Source of the DNA: Marinomonas phaeophyticola
GTDB lineage: Bacteria > Pseudomonadota > Gammaproteobacteria > Pseudomonadales > Marinomonadaceae
Assembly (NCBI RefSeq): GCF_026966905.1
Contig: NZ_JAPUBN010000014.1
Coordinates: 1-39,514 of the forward strand
Reading direction: 5' to 3'
Length of the DNA stretch: 39,514 nucleotides
Shown in pieces: positions 19,471-29,740 of this stretch. Position 1 is the stretch's first letter. Every line of letters starts with the position of its first letter. Position numbers and translations under genes: made by a program. The notes below the pieces were generated by a model. It did not search any database and was not told the DNA's origin. It saw only the letters and a program-made list of their open reading frames with translations.

Positions 19471-21132
19471 TGAATATGTCCTCCAAAGGGATGATGAATA
19501 AATGTTCTTGACCTGCTTCTACAGCTAAGACTTTATCTAAAAGGTAATTAGATCTTAGGTACATGCGTTTAGATAAGTTTGGGTCAAGGATAAATCGAGT
19601 AGATGAGGCAAATGAGCGAATTAACCCAAGCGCAATACGTAACTCAAAGGTGGCATCCTTTTTAATAGGGTCAGATTGTCGTATGGCTTGAAAGAAATGC
19701 ATGGCCGTTTTCATCATGTTATTACGACGTTGTTTATCCAGAATGGTAAGGCGATAAATGGAAACCATAAAAACGGAAATATCTTGTGCGTAATCGCCGT
19801 ACTTAGATCTATGTAAGTCTATGAAATTAATGCGCTTTTCTTCAGGGTCGTAAATAATATTATCTAAGTTGAAATCTCCATGGGTATATACAGAAAAAGG
19901 ACATAACCAATGATCCTCCTTTGCTTGTACTTGTTTTAACTTGTCTTCAAATGAAGGCTGTAAAACACCGCAAATGGTAGCGCGTTGGGAGTCAAAGTTT
20001 GGATGTACAGCATACACACTGGCTATTCTTTTACGTAATTGTCGAATAAATTGTGCAGAAGCTGTTTCAGAGGTTTTTGTTTCTGACCAAATAGAATTTA
20101 ATGTAATTAATAAATATTGAATGGCTTCCTCTAGAACGGCTTGATTACCATTAATAATTAAAGATTCGAAGGTTACGCCAGGAAGGTGCTCAATGAGTAA
20201 AGACGCTGATTTTTTTCGGCTATTGTAAGCTAAAATTCTAGGTGCAAGTCCAGGGTAAATATCATGCCAGCTTTCCACACCTTGACGTTCTTCTTTGAGC
20301 TTTTTTTCTCGCCTTCTTTGAAAATAGCCAAATATTCACTATCTGGTTGATCCTTTTCAGATTGCCTTCTAATACCTGAAATGGCGCTGCCAGAGCGTGT
20401 TTCGGCGACCGTTTCTATTTGCATCTCTTCTGAGTCAAATTCAAACTCATTGGCCACGTTGGATAATGAATGATAACGGTGATGATTCATTTTTTGACCA
20501 ATGCTAATTGAAAGCACAGTGTCGGATATGTGCTTCATTAACTCTAATATTTGTCGTATGTACGAGATTGAAAATAGGGCTTGAGACAAGGTTTTGTTCA
20601 AGGTTAAATCTGGCTGAGATTGGATAGACTTGTCTAACGCTAATTGAAAACTACCTTGTAAATTAGTGCATTTTTTGCCGAGTTTAATGGCTTTTTGTGC
20701 ATTAGCGTCATGCAATATTGATTCAATTGATTCTACTGATAGCCGTGTTTGCTGAATCATTTCTGCATGTTTATGCATTGGTATTATTCTTTGCAGTAAG
20801 CTGTACTCTTTTTCTGTAATAGGATGGGGGTGATGAATTTCTTTTACTGATTGTCGAGCCAATTGGATTAACGTATGCATTTCTTGAGCGAATGTTGCGA
20901 TGGCTTTGAGGCGGAATTGAGAGGCCCCATCTTTTGATTCTCCTAGATCACGGCTAATTGTATTTTGAATACGAGAATATAAATTAGCAGAATACCCTGA
21001 GCGTCCAAAAAGTTGGTCAGCAAGTATTGTGCTGGGATGTCGAAAAAAATGTTCTACTTGCAGTAGTTGCTGGCTAATTTCTAGGAGAAAAAAGTGCAGA
21101 GTTTCACTGGTGATTTTGTTCAATTTAACCAT
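19463..21132 (-). CDS. PhoU-like helical domain fused to APH-family kinase (frame broken at A7)
   Basis: As read there are two overlapping frames, 20230-21132 (300 residues) and 19463-20278 (271 residues). The first is an all-helical, PhoU-like domain and then the start of a kinase N-lobe (GSAISGIRRQ, YLAIFKEGEKK). The second continues that lobe (VESWHDIYPGLAPRIL) and carries the APH/choline-kinase catalytic loop THGDFNLDN and metal motif FIDLHRS. They meet at a T7 run on the plus strand (20301-20307). One extra A on the coding strand fuses them into 556 residues. It is either a sequencing indel or programmed -1 slippage on A7. The PhoU call is by helix pattern only. First gene of the GAK-like operon. 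Confidence 0.7.
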
Positions 21133-21364
21133 TGGCAGGTAAATAACCTATTTAATATGAATATCATAAGCCGCTTTTCGTAAAAACTGGACAACGAAAA
21201 AAAACGAATTAATCGCATTAGTATAGATGAAGTTTAATCACCGTTGGTTACAAGGAGATGACAGTTACAAGAGATGGTTTATAAAAAAGGGGAAAAAAGA
21301 AAGAAGAGAGAAAGAGATAAGTAAAGTAACTCACCTCTTTTCAACGTGAAATATTTATAATTGT

Positions 21365-22171
21365 TTAGATGCGGTTTAATAACTCTGCTTTTTTATTATT
21401 GTAGTCGTTTTCTGAAATGGCTCCAGCGTCACGTAATTTTGCCAGTTTCTCAATTAATCCAATAATATTGTCAACCGAAGTATCGGCCCCTAAATTAGGA
21501 GTATTAACACTCTGGGCATTACCTTGAGGCATAGAGTTGTTATTTTGAAGCGCATAAGATGGTGGCGTATTTGTATCTAAAAAATTATTCTGAGGTGGTG
21601 GAATTGGAGCAGATGTATTTCCGCTACCTGTTACAATAGGTAAACTGCTTACTGCAATTGTTCCATACTGACTGCTAAAAGTCAGTGAGTCGTTACCGCC
21701 TTGCTGTTGACTGACTCCACCAATATTGTTATCCAGTGTGTTGTAAACGGTTACTTTACCATTTACTTCAACAGCTAGGCGATTAGGGAAGATTGCATAA
21801 CGAATATTGTTTTGAGCGCCGCTACTGAATGGTTGTCCTAAACCTAGATCTTGAGGCCACCATTGATTGCTGTTTCTTGAGCCTTTCGGTAATGGTGCAA
21901 AAACTTGCATATTAGAAAGTCCGTTTGCCAAATCATTACATAAATTGTCGACGGTCATTTTTAATCCATTGTTAAACATGTCGCCAACCATTGTCATGCC
22001 ACCACGCATCCATTGACCTGATCCGCCTAGTTCTGGACAACTAAATTGTGCCATAGAGCTACCGCCATTATTGACGGCAATAAGCATATGAAGCACAGCA
22101 TCATAGCTAAGGTTGTAACGTTGACTAAGGTCGTTGATAAGCTGCTGACCTTGAGGTGTTAAATTTTGCAT
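21365..22171 (-). CDS. SHOCT domain-containing protein
   Basis: Protein of 268 residues. The C-terminal 32 residues form a SHOCT helix-turn-helix (IIGLIEKLAKLRDAGAISEN, then a Lys/Glu-rich helix). The middle is a beta-rich globular region, joined by a long Asn/Gln/Pro/Ser-rich linker. There is no signal peptide or membrane segment. SHOCT domains are thought to act in oligomerisation or binding. Function unknown. Same strand as the GAK-like operon but separated from it by 230 nt, so probably its own unit. Confidence 0.7.
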   Translation of the reverse strand: MQNLTPQGQQLINDLSQRYNLSYDAVLHMLIAVNNGGSSMAQFSCPELGGSGQWMRGGMTMVGDMFNNGLKMTVDNLCNDLANGLSNMQVFAPLPKGSRNSNQWWPQDLGLGQPFSSGAQNNIRYAIFPNRLAVEVNGKVTVYNTLDNNIGGVSQQQGGNDSLTFSSQYGTIAVSSLPIVTGSGNTSAPIPPPQNNFLDTNTPPSYALQNNNSMPQGNAQSVNTPNLGADTSVDNIIGLIEKLAKLRDAGAISENDYNNKKAELLNRI

Positions 22172-22530
22172 TAAGTAGTACTCTCTTGTAATTGCGGAGA
22201 GCTGTTCTTTGATTTCTTAAAATAGTGAATCAAAGCAGGTGCAGCGTTTGCTGGACGTCAGGTTCCGAAGGCGTGCAGTCTATCACATCTATGTCTGACA
22301 AATTGATGGCAATTGACTTTATTTTGATCAATTTTGTTATTAATAGAGTTGCGGTTGATTAATGAAATATGAGGTCTTTGCTATGATTCTGTTAACCCAT
22401 TGATAAATAGGTTAAACGGAGAATTATATATCCATATATTACTTTTATTCAGACGATGAGCCTGTGTAAATAATCCATTTATTGTAGAGGAGAGGAGAGA
22501 TTCGGATGTGTGTCAATTCAATAAGTACAA
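22172..22530. other. Intergenic stretch without a recognised gene
   Basis: Between the SHOCT gene and the hemY terminator. AT-rich, with a short TTAACC/GGTTAA dyad at 22392-22415. The longest start-to-stop frame noticed (about 23 codons near 22291) has no ribosome-binding site. It probably holds the SHOCT gene promoter; nothing else is supported. Confidence 0.5.
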
Positions 22531-22571
22531 AAAAACCACAGTATAAATTGTATTCATACTGTGGTTTTTAT
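22531..22571. terminator. Intrinsic terminator of the hem operon
   Basis: A perfect 9-bp stem, CCACAGTAT (22536-22544) and ATACTGTGG (22556-22564), is flanked by A- and T-runs, so it can work on both strands. It starts 3 nt beyond the hemY stop. Confidence 0.85.
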
Positions 22572-22573
22572 AT

Positions 22574-23803
22574 TTATGGCAATGGCAGTGCTTTTAAATT
22601 TTTCGCTGAGTGCTGCAAGCTTGTTAGCATAAGTTGATGACTATGCTCTACGTCGCCCAAAGCGGTTAATAGTCTGCCGAGTTCTCCCAACGCTTCGCCA
22701 GTTGGGTCTATATCAATCGAAGATTGATAATAGTCTTTTGCTTTACCCCAAAGCTTTTGCTGTTGGCTTAAGCGTCCGCAAACTAATAGTAAACCTGCGC
22801 TTTGAGGGTATTTTTTTAGCCATGCTTCAGCGGTTTGCAAAGCGCTTTTCGAGTTTACGCTAGTAATATGGCCGTATTCAGAAATAAGTGACTCAGACCA
22901 CTTATGATTCAAGCTTTGTCTGATAAATTCTTCGGCTTTTTTGGTGTTATCAAAACTGATTAGTGATCGAGCGTATAGAACACGCATGTTTTCATCTTTA
23001 TCAATTTCGCTAAACTTATGCCAAATACTTTCCATTTCTTTAATTAGGTCCTCTTCTTTATGCCCAAGTTTTTTTCGATGCTGCATATTTTCTAATAACG
23101 CTAAGAAGGCTTTCTTTTCAAGCTCAAGCATATTAGCCGTATCTAAGATGCCTTCTTTTTTTAATTTTGGAGTTAATAGTAAGATAGCGTCCCAGTCTTT
23201 CAACCGAGTATAAGCTTGAACAAGCATTTTTAGAACTTGACGATGTTTGGGTTTTATTTTATGAAGCCTAAGTAAGGTGGCGAGCGCACTTTCATAATGC
23301 TTTTGACGCATCTGAATCTGGCTTTGAGCAAAGCTAATTGCAAAATCCGCTTCAGGTGTGGATTTATGAGCGGTCTGTAAAAGCGTTTTTGAACGTTCGT
23401 GCTCTTCTTGCTCACTGGCTGCGTAAGCAGCCCCGATATAGTTAATTAATGGGTAGGGAACTTTGTCCGCACTTTTGGTTAGTAGTTTCTCTGCTCGTAA
23501 CCAATTGCCTCCAACTAACTCGAGTAAACCTCTAATGGTATTTCTAGAGGCGCGTTTTTGACTGATATTGCCTGTGAGTTTTGCAAGTGAGGAGCCTGGT
23601 CTTAACGTGGCGAACAGTATGCGCTTTGTCCAATCCAATGCGATCAGCAATAAAACAATAAATAGAATAAAGACCCAGAAGCTAGTTTCAATTGTCGCAC
23701 CAGCAAAAGAGATTAAGATGTAACCTGAGTCTTGTCTCATTAATAGCCCAAGCGTCCCTCCAAGGATTAAAAAGACAATCATTATTAAGAGGAATTTTCT
23801 CAT
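22574..23803 (-). CDS. hemY: HemY-like protein, TPR-containing inner membrane protein
   Basis: Protein of 409 residues, last gene of hemCDXY. Two N-terminal membrane segments (about 5-21 and 38-58) precede a cytosolic TPR superhelix. The family motif RASRNTIRGLLELVGGNWLR is at about residue 85. HemY of this type is linked to protoheme or tetrapyrrole metabolism by operon position, but its reaction is not settled; it is unrelated to the Bacillus oxidase of the same name. It overlaps hemX by 4 nt. Confidence 0.9.
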   Translation of the reverse strand: MRKFLLIMIVFLILGGTLGLLMRQDSGYILISFAGATIETSFWVFILFIVLLLIALDWTKRILFATLRPGSSLAKLTGNISQKRASRNTIRGLLELVGGNWLRAEKLLTKSADKVPYPLINYIGAAYAASEQEEHERSKTLLQTAHKSTPEADFAISFAQSQIQMRQKHYESALATLLRLHKIKPKHRQVLKMLVQAYTRLKDWDAILLLTPKLKKEGILDTANMLELEKKAFLALLENMQHRKKLGHKEEDLIKEMESIWHKFSEIDKDENMRVLYARSLISFDNTKKAEEFIRQSLNHKWSESLISEYGHITSVNSKSALQTAEAWLKKYPQSAGLLLVCGRLSQQQKLWGKAKDYYQSSIDIDPTGEALGELGRLLTALGDVEHSHQLMLTSLQHSAKNLKALPLP

Positions 23804-25128
23804 GCGCTCACCTCTTCAGCGTTGCTCTTTTCTATTGGCGCTTCGAGTGTTTCTTGTTCAAGTTTTGGGCTTTGATTATCTTCTGTTGTGTTTTCAATGT
23901 CTTTCAACGGCATTGATTCTATATTTGTATGATTAACATTGTCTTCTTGAGTATTGTCAACTAACTCATCCGGTTTTGAGCTTTCATTCGTAATCGACTT
24001 CCATTCACTCATCAGTTTTTTAATAGCGGCCAGAGAGCCTCTTGGTAATGGCAGTTCTGGTTCTGGGTTGATCTGCTGTAATGATGTAATGCTTGTCATA
24101 AATGCAATAACAGGTTTCGCTTTTAAATCAAAGTGAGTGCTTACCGCTTCAACAACATGTTTTAAGGATGTTTGATAAATCGTACTTTGCTTTTTCAGCA
24201 GTGCAAGTTGAGCCACACTGATTTGTATTTGAATTGAACTCACTAATTCTTGATAGTCAGCGGCAGGCAGTAAGGCTTTAATAGGTTTGTGATTATAGTT
24301 AATAACAACTAAGGATTTAACAGAAGCCCATAGCTCTGACAAAGTGGATTGGAATGTTCTTTCTTGGCTGTTGTTTTCAGCCGGATTGGACGGTTCGTTA
24401 TTTCTTAACCACTCTTTAGATGGTTCTCTTTGAGGGAGTTGTGAGATTTGCGCCGCTAAGGCATCTAATTGTAAATAAAGCCCTTCGGTATCGAATGATG
24501 TTGTTGCTTTAAGTGATTGGATATCTTTTGCAATGGCTTTTCTGGTCTCAAAAAGAATGGGATCAGCCATTTCGCTAAGGATTAAATCGGCTGACGAAAG
24601 TAAATTTTCAGCACCGACAATATCACTTTCCATTAGTAATCGTTGGTTGGCTAAACGAATTAAATATTCGGATTCTGCCAGTTTCCAGTCTTCCTTTGTC
24701 GTGCTCCCTATACGATTTATTTGTTTTCCAAATGAAACCAGTCTGTCATTCTGTTGAGTAACTTGAGTTTGAGCATCATTCACTGTGCTGCTTAGTGTGT
24801 GAATTATTTTGTCTTGATCTGCTATTTTTTTCTCTATTAATGGCAGTGATTGGGCAAGAGAATTTTGCTCTGTTACCTTCAGATTAAGGCTAGACTGGTT
24901 ATTATTAATACTTGAAATCTGCTCTGCTATTGGGCTAAGTATCTGTTCAGCAAGGTGTTGTTTGTAAGCAGACCAACCACTCAGGCCAATCGCTACAACG
25001 CCTATCGCTATCGCGACTAAAGACAACTTGTTTTTGCTTTCTTTTTTCTGAGGTTGAGTCATTTTATCTTGATCTTTCTTTGATTGATCCGTCTCAGAAT
25101 CCGTTGTTTTCAATGCATTCTCTGTCAT
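23800..25128 (-). CDS. hemX: HemX-like membrane protein
   Basis: Protein of 442 residues with a charged N-terminus, one membrane segment (about 35-56), a coiled coil (QISSINNNQSSLNLKVTEQN) and the HemX body with AESEYLIRLANQRLLMESD. Often annotated as uroporphyrinogen-III C-methyltransferase, but no methyltransferase motif is visible, so it is better seen as a membrane or scaffold partner of heme synthesis. The C-terminus is acidic and low in complexity. It starts directly after the hemD stop. Confidence 0.9.
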   Translation of the reverse strand: MTENALKTTDSETDQSKKDQDKMTQPQKKESKNKLSLVAIAIGVVAIGLSGWSAYKQHLAEQILSPIAEQISSINNNQSSLNLKVTEQNSLAQSLPLIEKKIADQDKIIHTLSSTVNDAQTQVTQQNDRLVSFGKQINRIGSTTKEDWKLAESEYLIRLANQRLLMESDIVGAENLLSSADLILSEMADPILFETRKAIAKDIQSLKATTSFDTEGLYLQLDALAAQISQLPQREPSKEWLRNNEPSNPAENNSQERTFQSTLSELWASVKSLVVINYNHKPIKALLPAADYQELVSSIQIQISVAQLALLKKQSTIYQTSLKHVVEAVSTHFDLKAKPVIAFMTSITSLQQINPEPELPLPRGSLAAIKKLMSEWKSITNESSKPDELVDNTQEDNVNHTNIESMPLKDIENTTEDNQSPKLEQETLEAPIEKSNAEEVSA

Positions 25129-25887
25129 TTAAATATCCTGTAAACAATCAATGGCCTGCAAAATACTGTTGTCATCAGCACCAGGTGCTTGTACGACAGA
25201 TTGCCAACCGTGGCGTATGGCCATTTCAGCCACTCGCTGACTTGGAGCGATTATTGTCTTATCACACCACATTTTTACATTTTTTGCTAAAGAAGCTTGT
25301 AAGTTTTCTAACCCTTCTCCGCTAGTAATCAAAATTAGATTAGCAGAGTCTGCTTGTGAGAGCTGGCTTTTTGAATAATCTAATGATGTTCGTTCATATA
25401 AATTAAGGTAGTTAACCTTGGCTCCTCGTTGTTCAAGAGAGTCTCCTAAGGTTGGCCTGCCGCCTTCTCCTCTAATAATAAGTACTTTTTTGTTTTCCAA
25501 TTGCCTCAGTGCTGACCAACGAAGTAAGTCTTCCGTTGTTTGGCCTGAGTTTGTTGTGGCTGGAATACCTTCTTCTTGAAGTAATTGGGTCGTGCCTTTT
25601 CCAATACCAACCCAAACAACACCTTCTGGTAACATAGGCCAGCATCGATCCAGCCACTTGATCGCTTCACGAACGGCATTTTTACTAACAAAAATCACAA
25701 AATCATATAAATCAATATCAAAAAATTGTGACTGTATTGATGCACATTTTTGAGTGTCTGATATTGGACAAATAGCCATCATAGGTAAGGGAATTGGATT
25801 TGCTCCGAGCGTTTTGAAAAATGCACAGCTGTGTTGGTTTTCAGGCTCTGGTCGCGTAATAACAATAGTTTTACCGGATATTTGCAT
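25129..25887 (-). CDS. hemD: Uroporphyrinogen-III synthase
   Basis: Cyclises hydroxymethylbilane to uroporphyrinogen III. 252 residues, usual for the family. It is poorly conserved in sequence, but the N-terminal VITRPEPENQHSC, the central DFVIFVSKNAVREA and VLIIRGEGGRPTLGDSLEQR, and the C-terminal IIAPSQRVAEMAIRHGW all fit. It follows hemC by 5 nt and abuts hemX. Confidence 0.93.
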   Translation of the reverse strand: MQISGKTIVITRPEPENQHSCAFFKTLGANPIPLPMMAICPISDTQKCASIQSQFFDIDLYDFVIFVSKNAVREAIKWLDRCWPMLPEGVVWVGIGKGTTQLLQEEGIPATTNSGQTTEDLLRWSALRQLENKKVLIIRGEGGRPTLGDSLEQRGAKVNYLNLYERTSLDYSKSQLSQADSANLILITSGEGLENLQASLAKNVKMWCDKTIIAPSQRVAEMAIRHGWQSVVQAPGADDNSILQAIDCLQDI

Positions 25888-25892
25888 ATGAA

Positions 25893-26816
25893 TTAACCTA
25901 TAATATCTGCAAGCAGCTTATCGGCGCCTTTGTTGAGAAGTTCTTCAGCCAGCTTTGTTCCCATTTCATCAGCACTTTCTTTCGGTCCATAGGATTCCGC
26001 CGTAACGATAGTCTGTCCATTAAGAGAGCCAACTAATCCACGCAAATAGAGTGTATCTGAGTCTAATGTAGCAAAGCAGGCTATTGGTGCTTGGCAACCA
26101 CCATTTAAGCGTTTATTAACGGCTCTTTCTGCTGTGACACAGTAACGTGTTTCTATATGGTTTAGGGGGGCAAGCAAGGCTTTCACTCTTTCATCATTGG
26201 TTCGACATTCAATCCCCATTGCTCCTTGACCGCCAGCAGGCAAACTAACGTCGTCAGCAATGCAGTTACGAATACGGTCTTGCATTTCTAAGCGGATCAA
26301 CCCAGCGGAGGCTAAAATAATAGCGTCATATTCCTCATCATCTAGTTTTCGTAGACGAGTATTGACGTTTCCTCGAAGATCTTTAATGACTAAATCTGGA
26401 CGCATTCTCTTTAACTGACAGGAGCGTCTCAGGCTGGAGGTACCAACGATGGAGCCCGTTGGAAGTTCAGCTAAGTGGGCATATTTGTTTGACACGAAAG
26501 CGTCAGTAGGGTTTTCTCTTTTGCAAATTACGGCTAGACCTAGCCCTTCAGGAAAGTCCATGGGTACGTCTTTCATGGAATGCACGGCTATATCGGCGCG
26601 ATTTTCAAAAAGCGCATGCTCTAACTCTTTAACAAATAAGCCTTTACCGCCAATTTTAGACAGAGGCGAGTCGAGAATTTGATCTCCTTTTGTTGTCATT
26701 CCTAATAACTGAACGTCTAAGTCTGGATAGAGAGCCTCCAGTTGATCCTTCACATTGTTAGCTTGCCACAGGGCAAGTTGACTTTCACGAGTGGCAATGA
26801 CAATTTTTTCTTTCAC
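25893..26816 (-). CDS. hemC: Porphobilinogen deaminase (hydroxymethylbilane synthase)
   Basis: Joins four porphobilinogens into hydroxymethylbilane. 307 residues. The dipyrromethane-cofactor cysteine lies in [12 protein letters not shown], and substrate-binding arginines in [16 protein letters not shown] and [24 protein letters not shown] at the N-terminus and VHSMKDVPM are signature blocks. First gene of hemCDXY, divergent from argH across 183 nt, as in other gammaproteobacteria. Confidence 0.97.
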   Translation of the reverse strand: MKEKIVIATRESQLALWQANNVKDQLEALYPDLDVQLLGMTTKGDQILDSPLSKIGGKGLFVKELEHALFENRADIAVHSMKDVPMDFPEGLGLAVICKRENPTDAFVSNKYAHLAELPTGSIVGTSSLRRSCQLKRMRPDLVIKDLRGNVNTRLRKLDDEEYDAIILASAGLIRLEMQDRIRNCIADDVSLPAGGQGAMGIECRTNDERVKALLAPLNHIETRYCVTAERAVNKRLNGGCQAPIACFATLDSDTLYLRGLVGSLNGQTIVTAESYGPKESADEMGTKLAEELLNKGADKLLADIIG

Positions 26817-26999
26817 AAGGACTCCTAAATAAAGGGGACTATCTTCATCTTAGTAGCGTTTTCAGTTAGATGAATCTGCAACGGCATTATGATCCTATGA
26901 TACCGACAAAGGTGCCATGCGTCATCCTCAAACCCTTTATAAAGCGCGTTGGTTAATGTACTCTTTGATCCTTTGTTGACCTATGTGGGAAAGAATTGA

Positions 27000-28409
27000 A
27001 TGACTGATACAACTAAAGCGACAAATCAGCAGTGGGGTGGCCGTTTTTCAGAGCCTGTGGATGCATTTGTTGCTCGTTTTACGGCTTCTGTCGAGTTTGA
27101 TCAACGTATGGCAAGTCAAGACATAAAAGGCTCTATTGCTCATGCTACTATGCTGACGCATGTTGGTGTATTAACAGAGTCTGAACGTGATCAAATCATT
27201 CAAGGGCTGAAAGAAATTGAAGCAGAAATTGATCGCGGTGAATTTAATTGGTCAATCGAGCTTGAAGATGTTCATATGAATATCGAAGCGCGTTTAACTC
27301 AAAAAATTGGAATTACGGGGAAAAAGTTGCATACAGGTCGTTCTCGTAATGACCAAGTTGCTACTGATATTCGTTTATATATGCGTGATGAGGTGGATTT
27401 TTTATTAGAAGAAATTACCCGTATGCAGCAAGGTATTTTAAGTTTAGCTGAAAAAGAAGCTCATACTATTATGCCTGGGTTTACGCACCTTCAAACCGCT
27501 CAGCCAGTCACTTTTGGCCATCATTTAATGGCTTGGTATGAAATGGCTCAACGTGACTATGAGCGTTTACTTGACTGCCGTAAAAGAATTAATATTTTAC
27601 CTTTAGGTGCGGCCGCTTTAGCCGGTACAACTTACCCAATAGATCGTAATATGACTGCTGATCTGCTGGGTTTCGATCGCCCGACCTATAATTCTTTGGA
27701 TTCTGTGAGTGATCGTGATTTTGCAATTGAATTCACATCAACGGCGTCTATCATCATGATGCACTTCTCTCGATGGGCAGAAGAAATGGTTATGTGGGTA
27801 TCGGCGCAATTTAATTTCATTTTCCTACCCGACCGTTTTTGTACTGGTTCTTCAATTATGCCACAAAAGAAAAACCCTGATGTACCTGAACTGGTTCGTG
27901 GTAAGACAGGCCGAGTATATGGTCATCTAATCGGTTTATTGACTCTGATGAAATCACAACCATTAGCCTACAATAAAGATAACCAAGAAGATAAAGAACC
28001 TTTGTTTGATACGGTTGATACCTTAAAAGGATCTTTACGAGCTTTTGCTGATATGATTCCGGCTATTGAGTCTCGTAAAGAACATATGTATGAAGCTGCT
28101 CGCCGTGGTTTCTCAACCGCAACAGATTTGGCCGATTATTTGGTACGTGAAGGGGTTGCTTTTCGTGACGCCCATGAAATTGTAGGAAAAGCGGTTGGCT
28201 TTGGTGTTCAAGAAGGTAAAGATTTATCTGAAATGACACTCGAAGAACTACAGTCTTTTGGTAGTATGATTAAGTCGGATGTATTTGATGTATTGACATT
28301 GGAAGGTTCTGTAGCCGCACGAGATCATGTTGGTGGAACCGCGCCAAAACAAGTTCTATTAGCTGTAGAAAGGGCTAAAGCTGAATTGGCGGCACGTTTG
28401 GCATCATAA
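27000..28409 (+). CDS. argH: Argininosuccinate lyase
   Basis: Splits argininosuccinate into arginine and fumarate, the last step of arginine synthesis. 469 residues. The fumarase/aspartase signature [20 protein letters not shown] is intact, and the catalytic-histidine block [14 protein letters not shown] and the N-terminal [20 protein letters not shown] are clear. The Shine-Dalgarno is weak (GGGA). Divergent from hemC, with a strong terminator downstream. Confidence 0.97.
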   Translation: MTDTTKATNQQWGGRFSEPVDAFVARFTASVEFDQRMASQDIKGSIAHATMLTHVGVLTESERDQIIQGLKEIEAEIDRGEFNWSIELEDVHMNIEARLTQKIGITGKKLHTGRSRNDQVATDIRLYMRDEVDFLLEEITRMQQGILSLAEKEAHTIMPGFTHLQTAQPVTFGHHLMAWYEMAQRDYERLLDCRKRINILPLGAAALAGTTYPIDRNMTADLLGFDRPTYNSLDSVSDRDFAIEFTSTASIIMMHFSRWAEEMVMWVSAQFNFIFLPDRFCTGSSIMPQKKNPDVPELVRGKTGRVYGHLIGLLTLMKSQPLAYNKDNQEDKEPLFDTVDTLKGSLRAFADMIPAIESRKEHMYEAARRGFSTATDLADYLVREGVAFRDAHEIVGKAVGFGVQEGKDLSEMTLEELQSFGSMIKSDVFDVLTLEGSVAARDHVGGTAPKQVLLAVERAKAELAARLAS

Positions 28410-28433
28410 TAGCGTAAAACGGCCATTGAGTTT

Positions 28434-28459
28434 AAGAGGGAAGCGAAAGCTTCCCTTTT
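28434..28459. terminator. Intrinsic terminator after argH
   Basis: GGGAAGC-GAAA-GCTTCCC with flanking pairs and a T4 tail. The tetraloop is of GNRA type. It sits in the convergent gap with the next gene. Confidence 0.85.
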
Positions 28460-28484
28460 CTATGCGCACTAGAAAAATATATCG

Positions 28485-29465
28485 TTACTGATTCTGGTCG
28501 AATTCGAGACCTAATAAGCGTGAAAAAGGCGAGTTTGGTCCTAGCATTTCAGGGGTAATACCAAATTCAAAGTGGAAGGCGTCTTTTTGGTTATTACAGC
28601 CTGCGGGAACAATAAACCATTCTCCGGATTCGCCTTCAGGAGGCATCTTCCAACAAATGCCTTTAATGTTTACGTAGCGTGTTCCATCAGAATCTTTTGT
28701 TATTGGGTAGCCTTTATTTTTAATAAATCCTTTTAGATATTGCTTTTGTTCTTTGATTGCGTCCTTTAAAGCCGATTTATAGATAGGTGAAAAAACAGTA
28801 CTAAACTCTTCCTCCTTTTTCGGTTCTGGAGTGATCATTGTCTCTTGAGCAATAGTAAAAGAATCAGACAACGACACACTCTCTTTGATCTCTGTAACGC
28901 CTGCTAAATCGTCAAATGTTTCTTGAATAGTATTATTCGTATTGGTTACATCTAAAGGTTGTCTCTCGATTTTTTGAGGTTGTGTATTTATCGCTTCTTG
29001 AGCCTCTATTGGGGCTTTTGTGCTTATGTCTACATTCTCTGGTTTTAATACTAACGTCGATGAAGATATATCGTCTGTGTTTTTTGTAGAGGGTTCATTT
29101 TTATGGCTTGTCGCATCTAATGGTGTATTTTTTTGATGAGAAGTCGTAGCGAGTGAGTCACGTTTAATAGTCGTGGTTTTATTGGCTTCCTTTACCGCAT
29201 TATCCGTCGGCTCTGTATCATCGCTAGTGTAGTTCAGTTGTAAGGTAAAGTTGCGCTTAGATACAGGCGTTTCAATGTTTGAGGTATTAGTTAACCAATG
29301 ACTATTATCAATAATATAGAAGCCAATAACATGGAAAATAGAAACGGTAACTAAGACGGAAAGCCATTTTGCAACAGATGGATAGAATGGCTTCTTAACC
29401 TCTTTGTCCGATTGTGTGCCATCGTAAATGTTAATACTTGTTCCTTTCTTAAAACAATGTGTCAA
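28485..29465 (-). CDS. Hypothetical single-pass membrane protein with long Ser/Thr/Asn/Lys-rich linker
   Basis: Protein of 326 residues, not recognised. It has a short cytosolic N-terminus, one membrane segment (WLSVLVTVSIFHVIGFYII, about residues 34-52), a low-complexity periplasmic linker of about 150 residues, and a compact C-terminal domain (about 215-326) with two cysteines in KGICWKMPPEG and VPAGCNN. The layout recalls TonB-like energy transducers, but no TonB C-terminal motif is seen. It stands alone, convergent with argH. Function unknown. Confidence 0.6.
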   Translation of the reverse strand: MTHCFKKGTSINIYDGTQSDKEVKKPFYPSVAKWLSVLVTVSIFHVIGFYIIDNSHWLTNTSNIETPVSKRNFTLQLNYTSDDTEPTDNAVKEANKTTTIKRDSLATTSHQKNTPLDATSHKNEPSTKNTDDISSSTLVLKPENVDISTKAPIEAQEAINTQPQKIERQPLDVTNTNNTIQETFDDLAGVTEIKESVSLSDSFTIAQETMITPEPKKEEEFSTVFSPIYKSALKDAIKEQKQYLKGFIKNKGYPITKDSDGTRYVNIKGICWKMPPEGESGEWFIVPAGCNNQKDAFHFEFGITPEMLGPNSPFSRLLGLEFDQNQ

Positions 29466-29609
29466 ATAAGCGCTAAGAATACTATATCGAACTGTCTGTA
29501 CAAGCGCTTTAACACTAAATTTACGATGAGTTTTAATCTCTTAGGGTTGGGTATTATGGCGCTCACAAGTATACTGTTCTAATTATTTTAATGTAGTTGA
29601 GATTTGGTG

Positions 29610-29729
29610 ATGTCTAAATGGCTCTTCGTGCTCTTTCTTGCAAGTGTGGTTGTTGCTTGTGGCAATAAAGGTGCTTTATATCTTCCTGATAACGAAAAAA
29701 ACGTTGAGACGGCGTCGCCCATAAATTAA
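29610..29729 (+). CDS. lptM: Small LptM/YifL-type lipoprotein
   Basis: 39 residues. A lipoprotein signal peptide ends in the lipobox VVAC (Cys17), followed directly by GNKGALYLP, the conserved mature N-terminus of LptM/YifL/LppL proteins. It is the usual first gene ahead of lysA, 11 nt upstream. LptM assists maturation of the LptDE lipopolysaccharide translocon in E. coli. The ATG is preceded by a modest GAGATTTGGTG. Confidence 0.88.
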   Translation: MSKWLFVLFLASVVVACGNKGALYLPDNEKNVETASPIN

Positions 29730-29740
29730 GAGGTTATTAA

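Noticed and set aside
22291..22362. Short plus-strand frame of about 23 codons
   Set aside because: No ribosome-binding site and no recognisable product.
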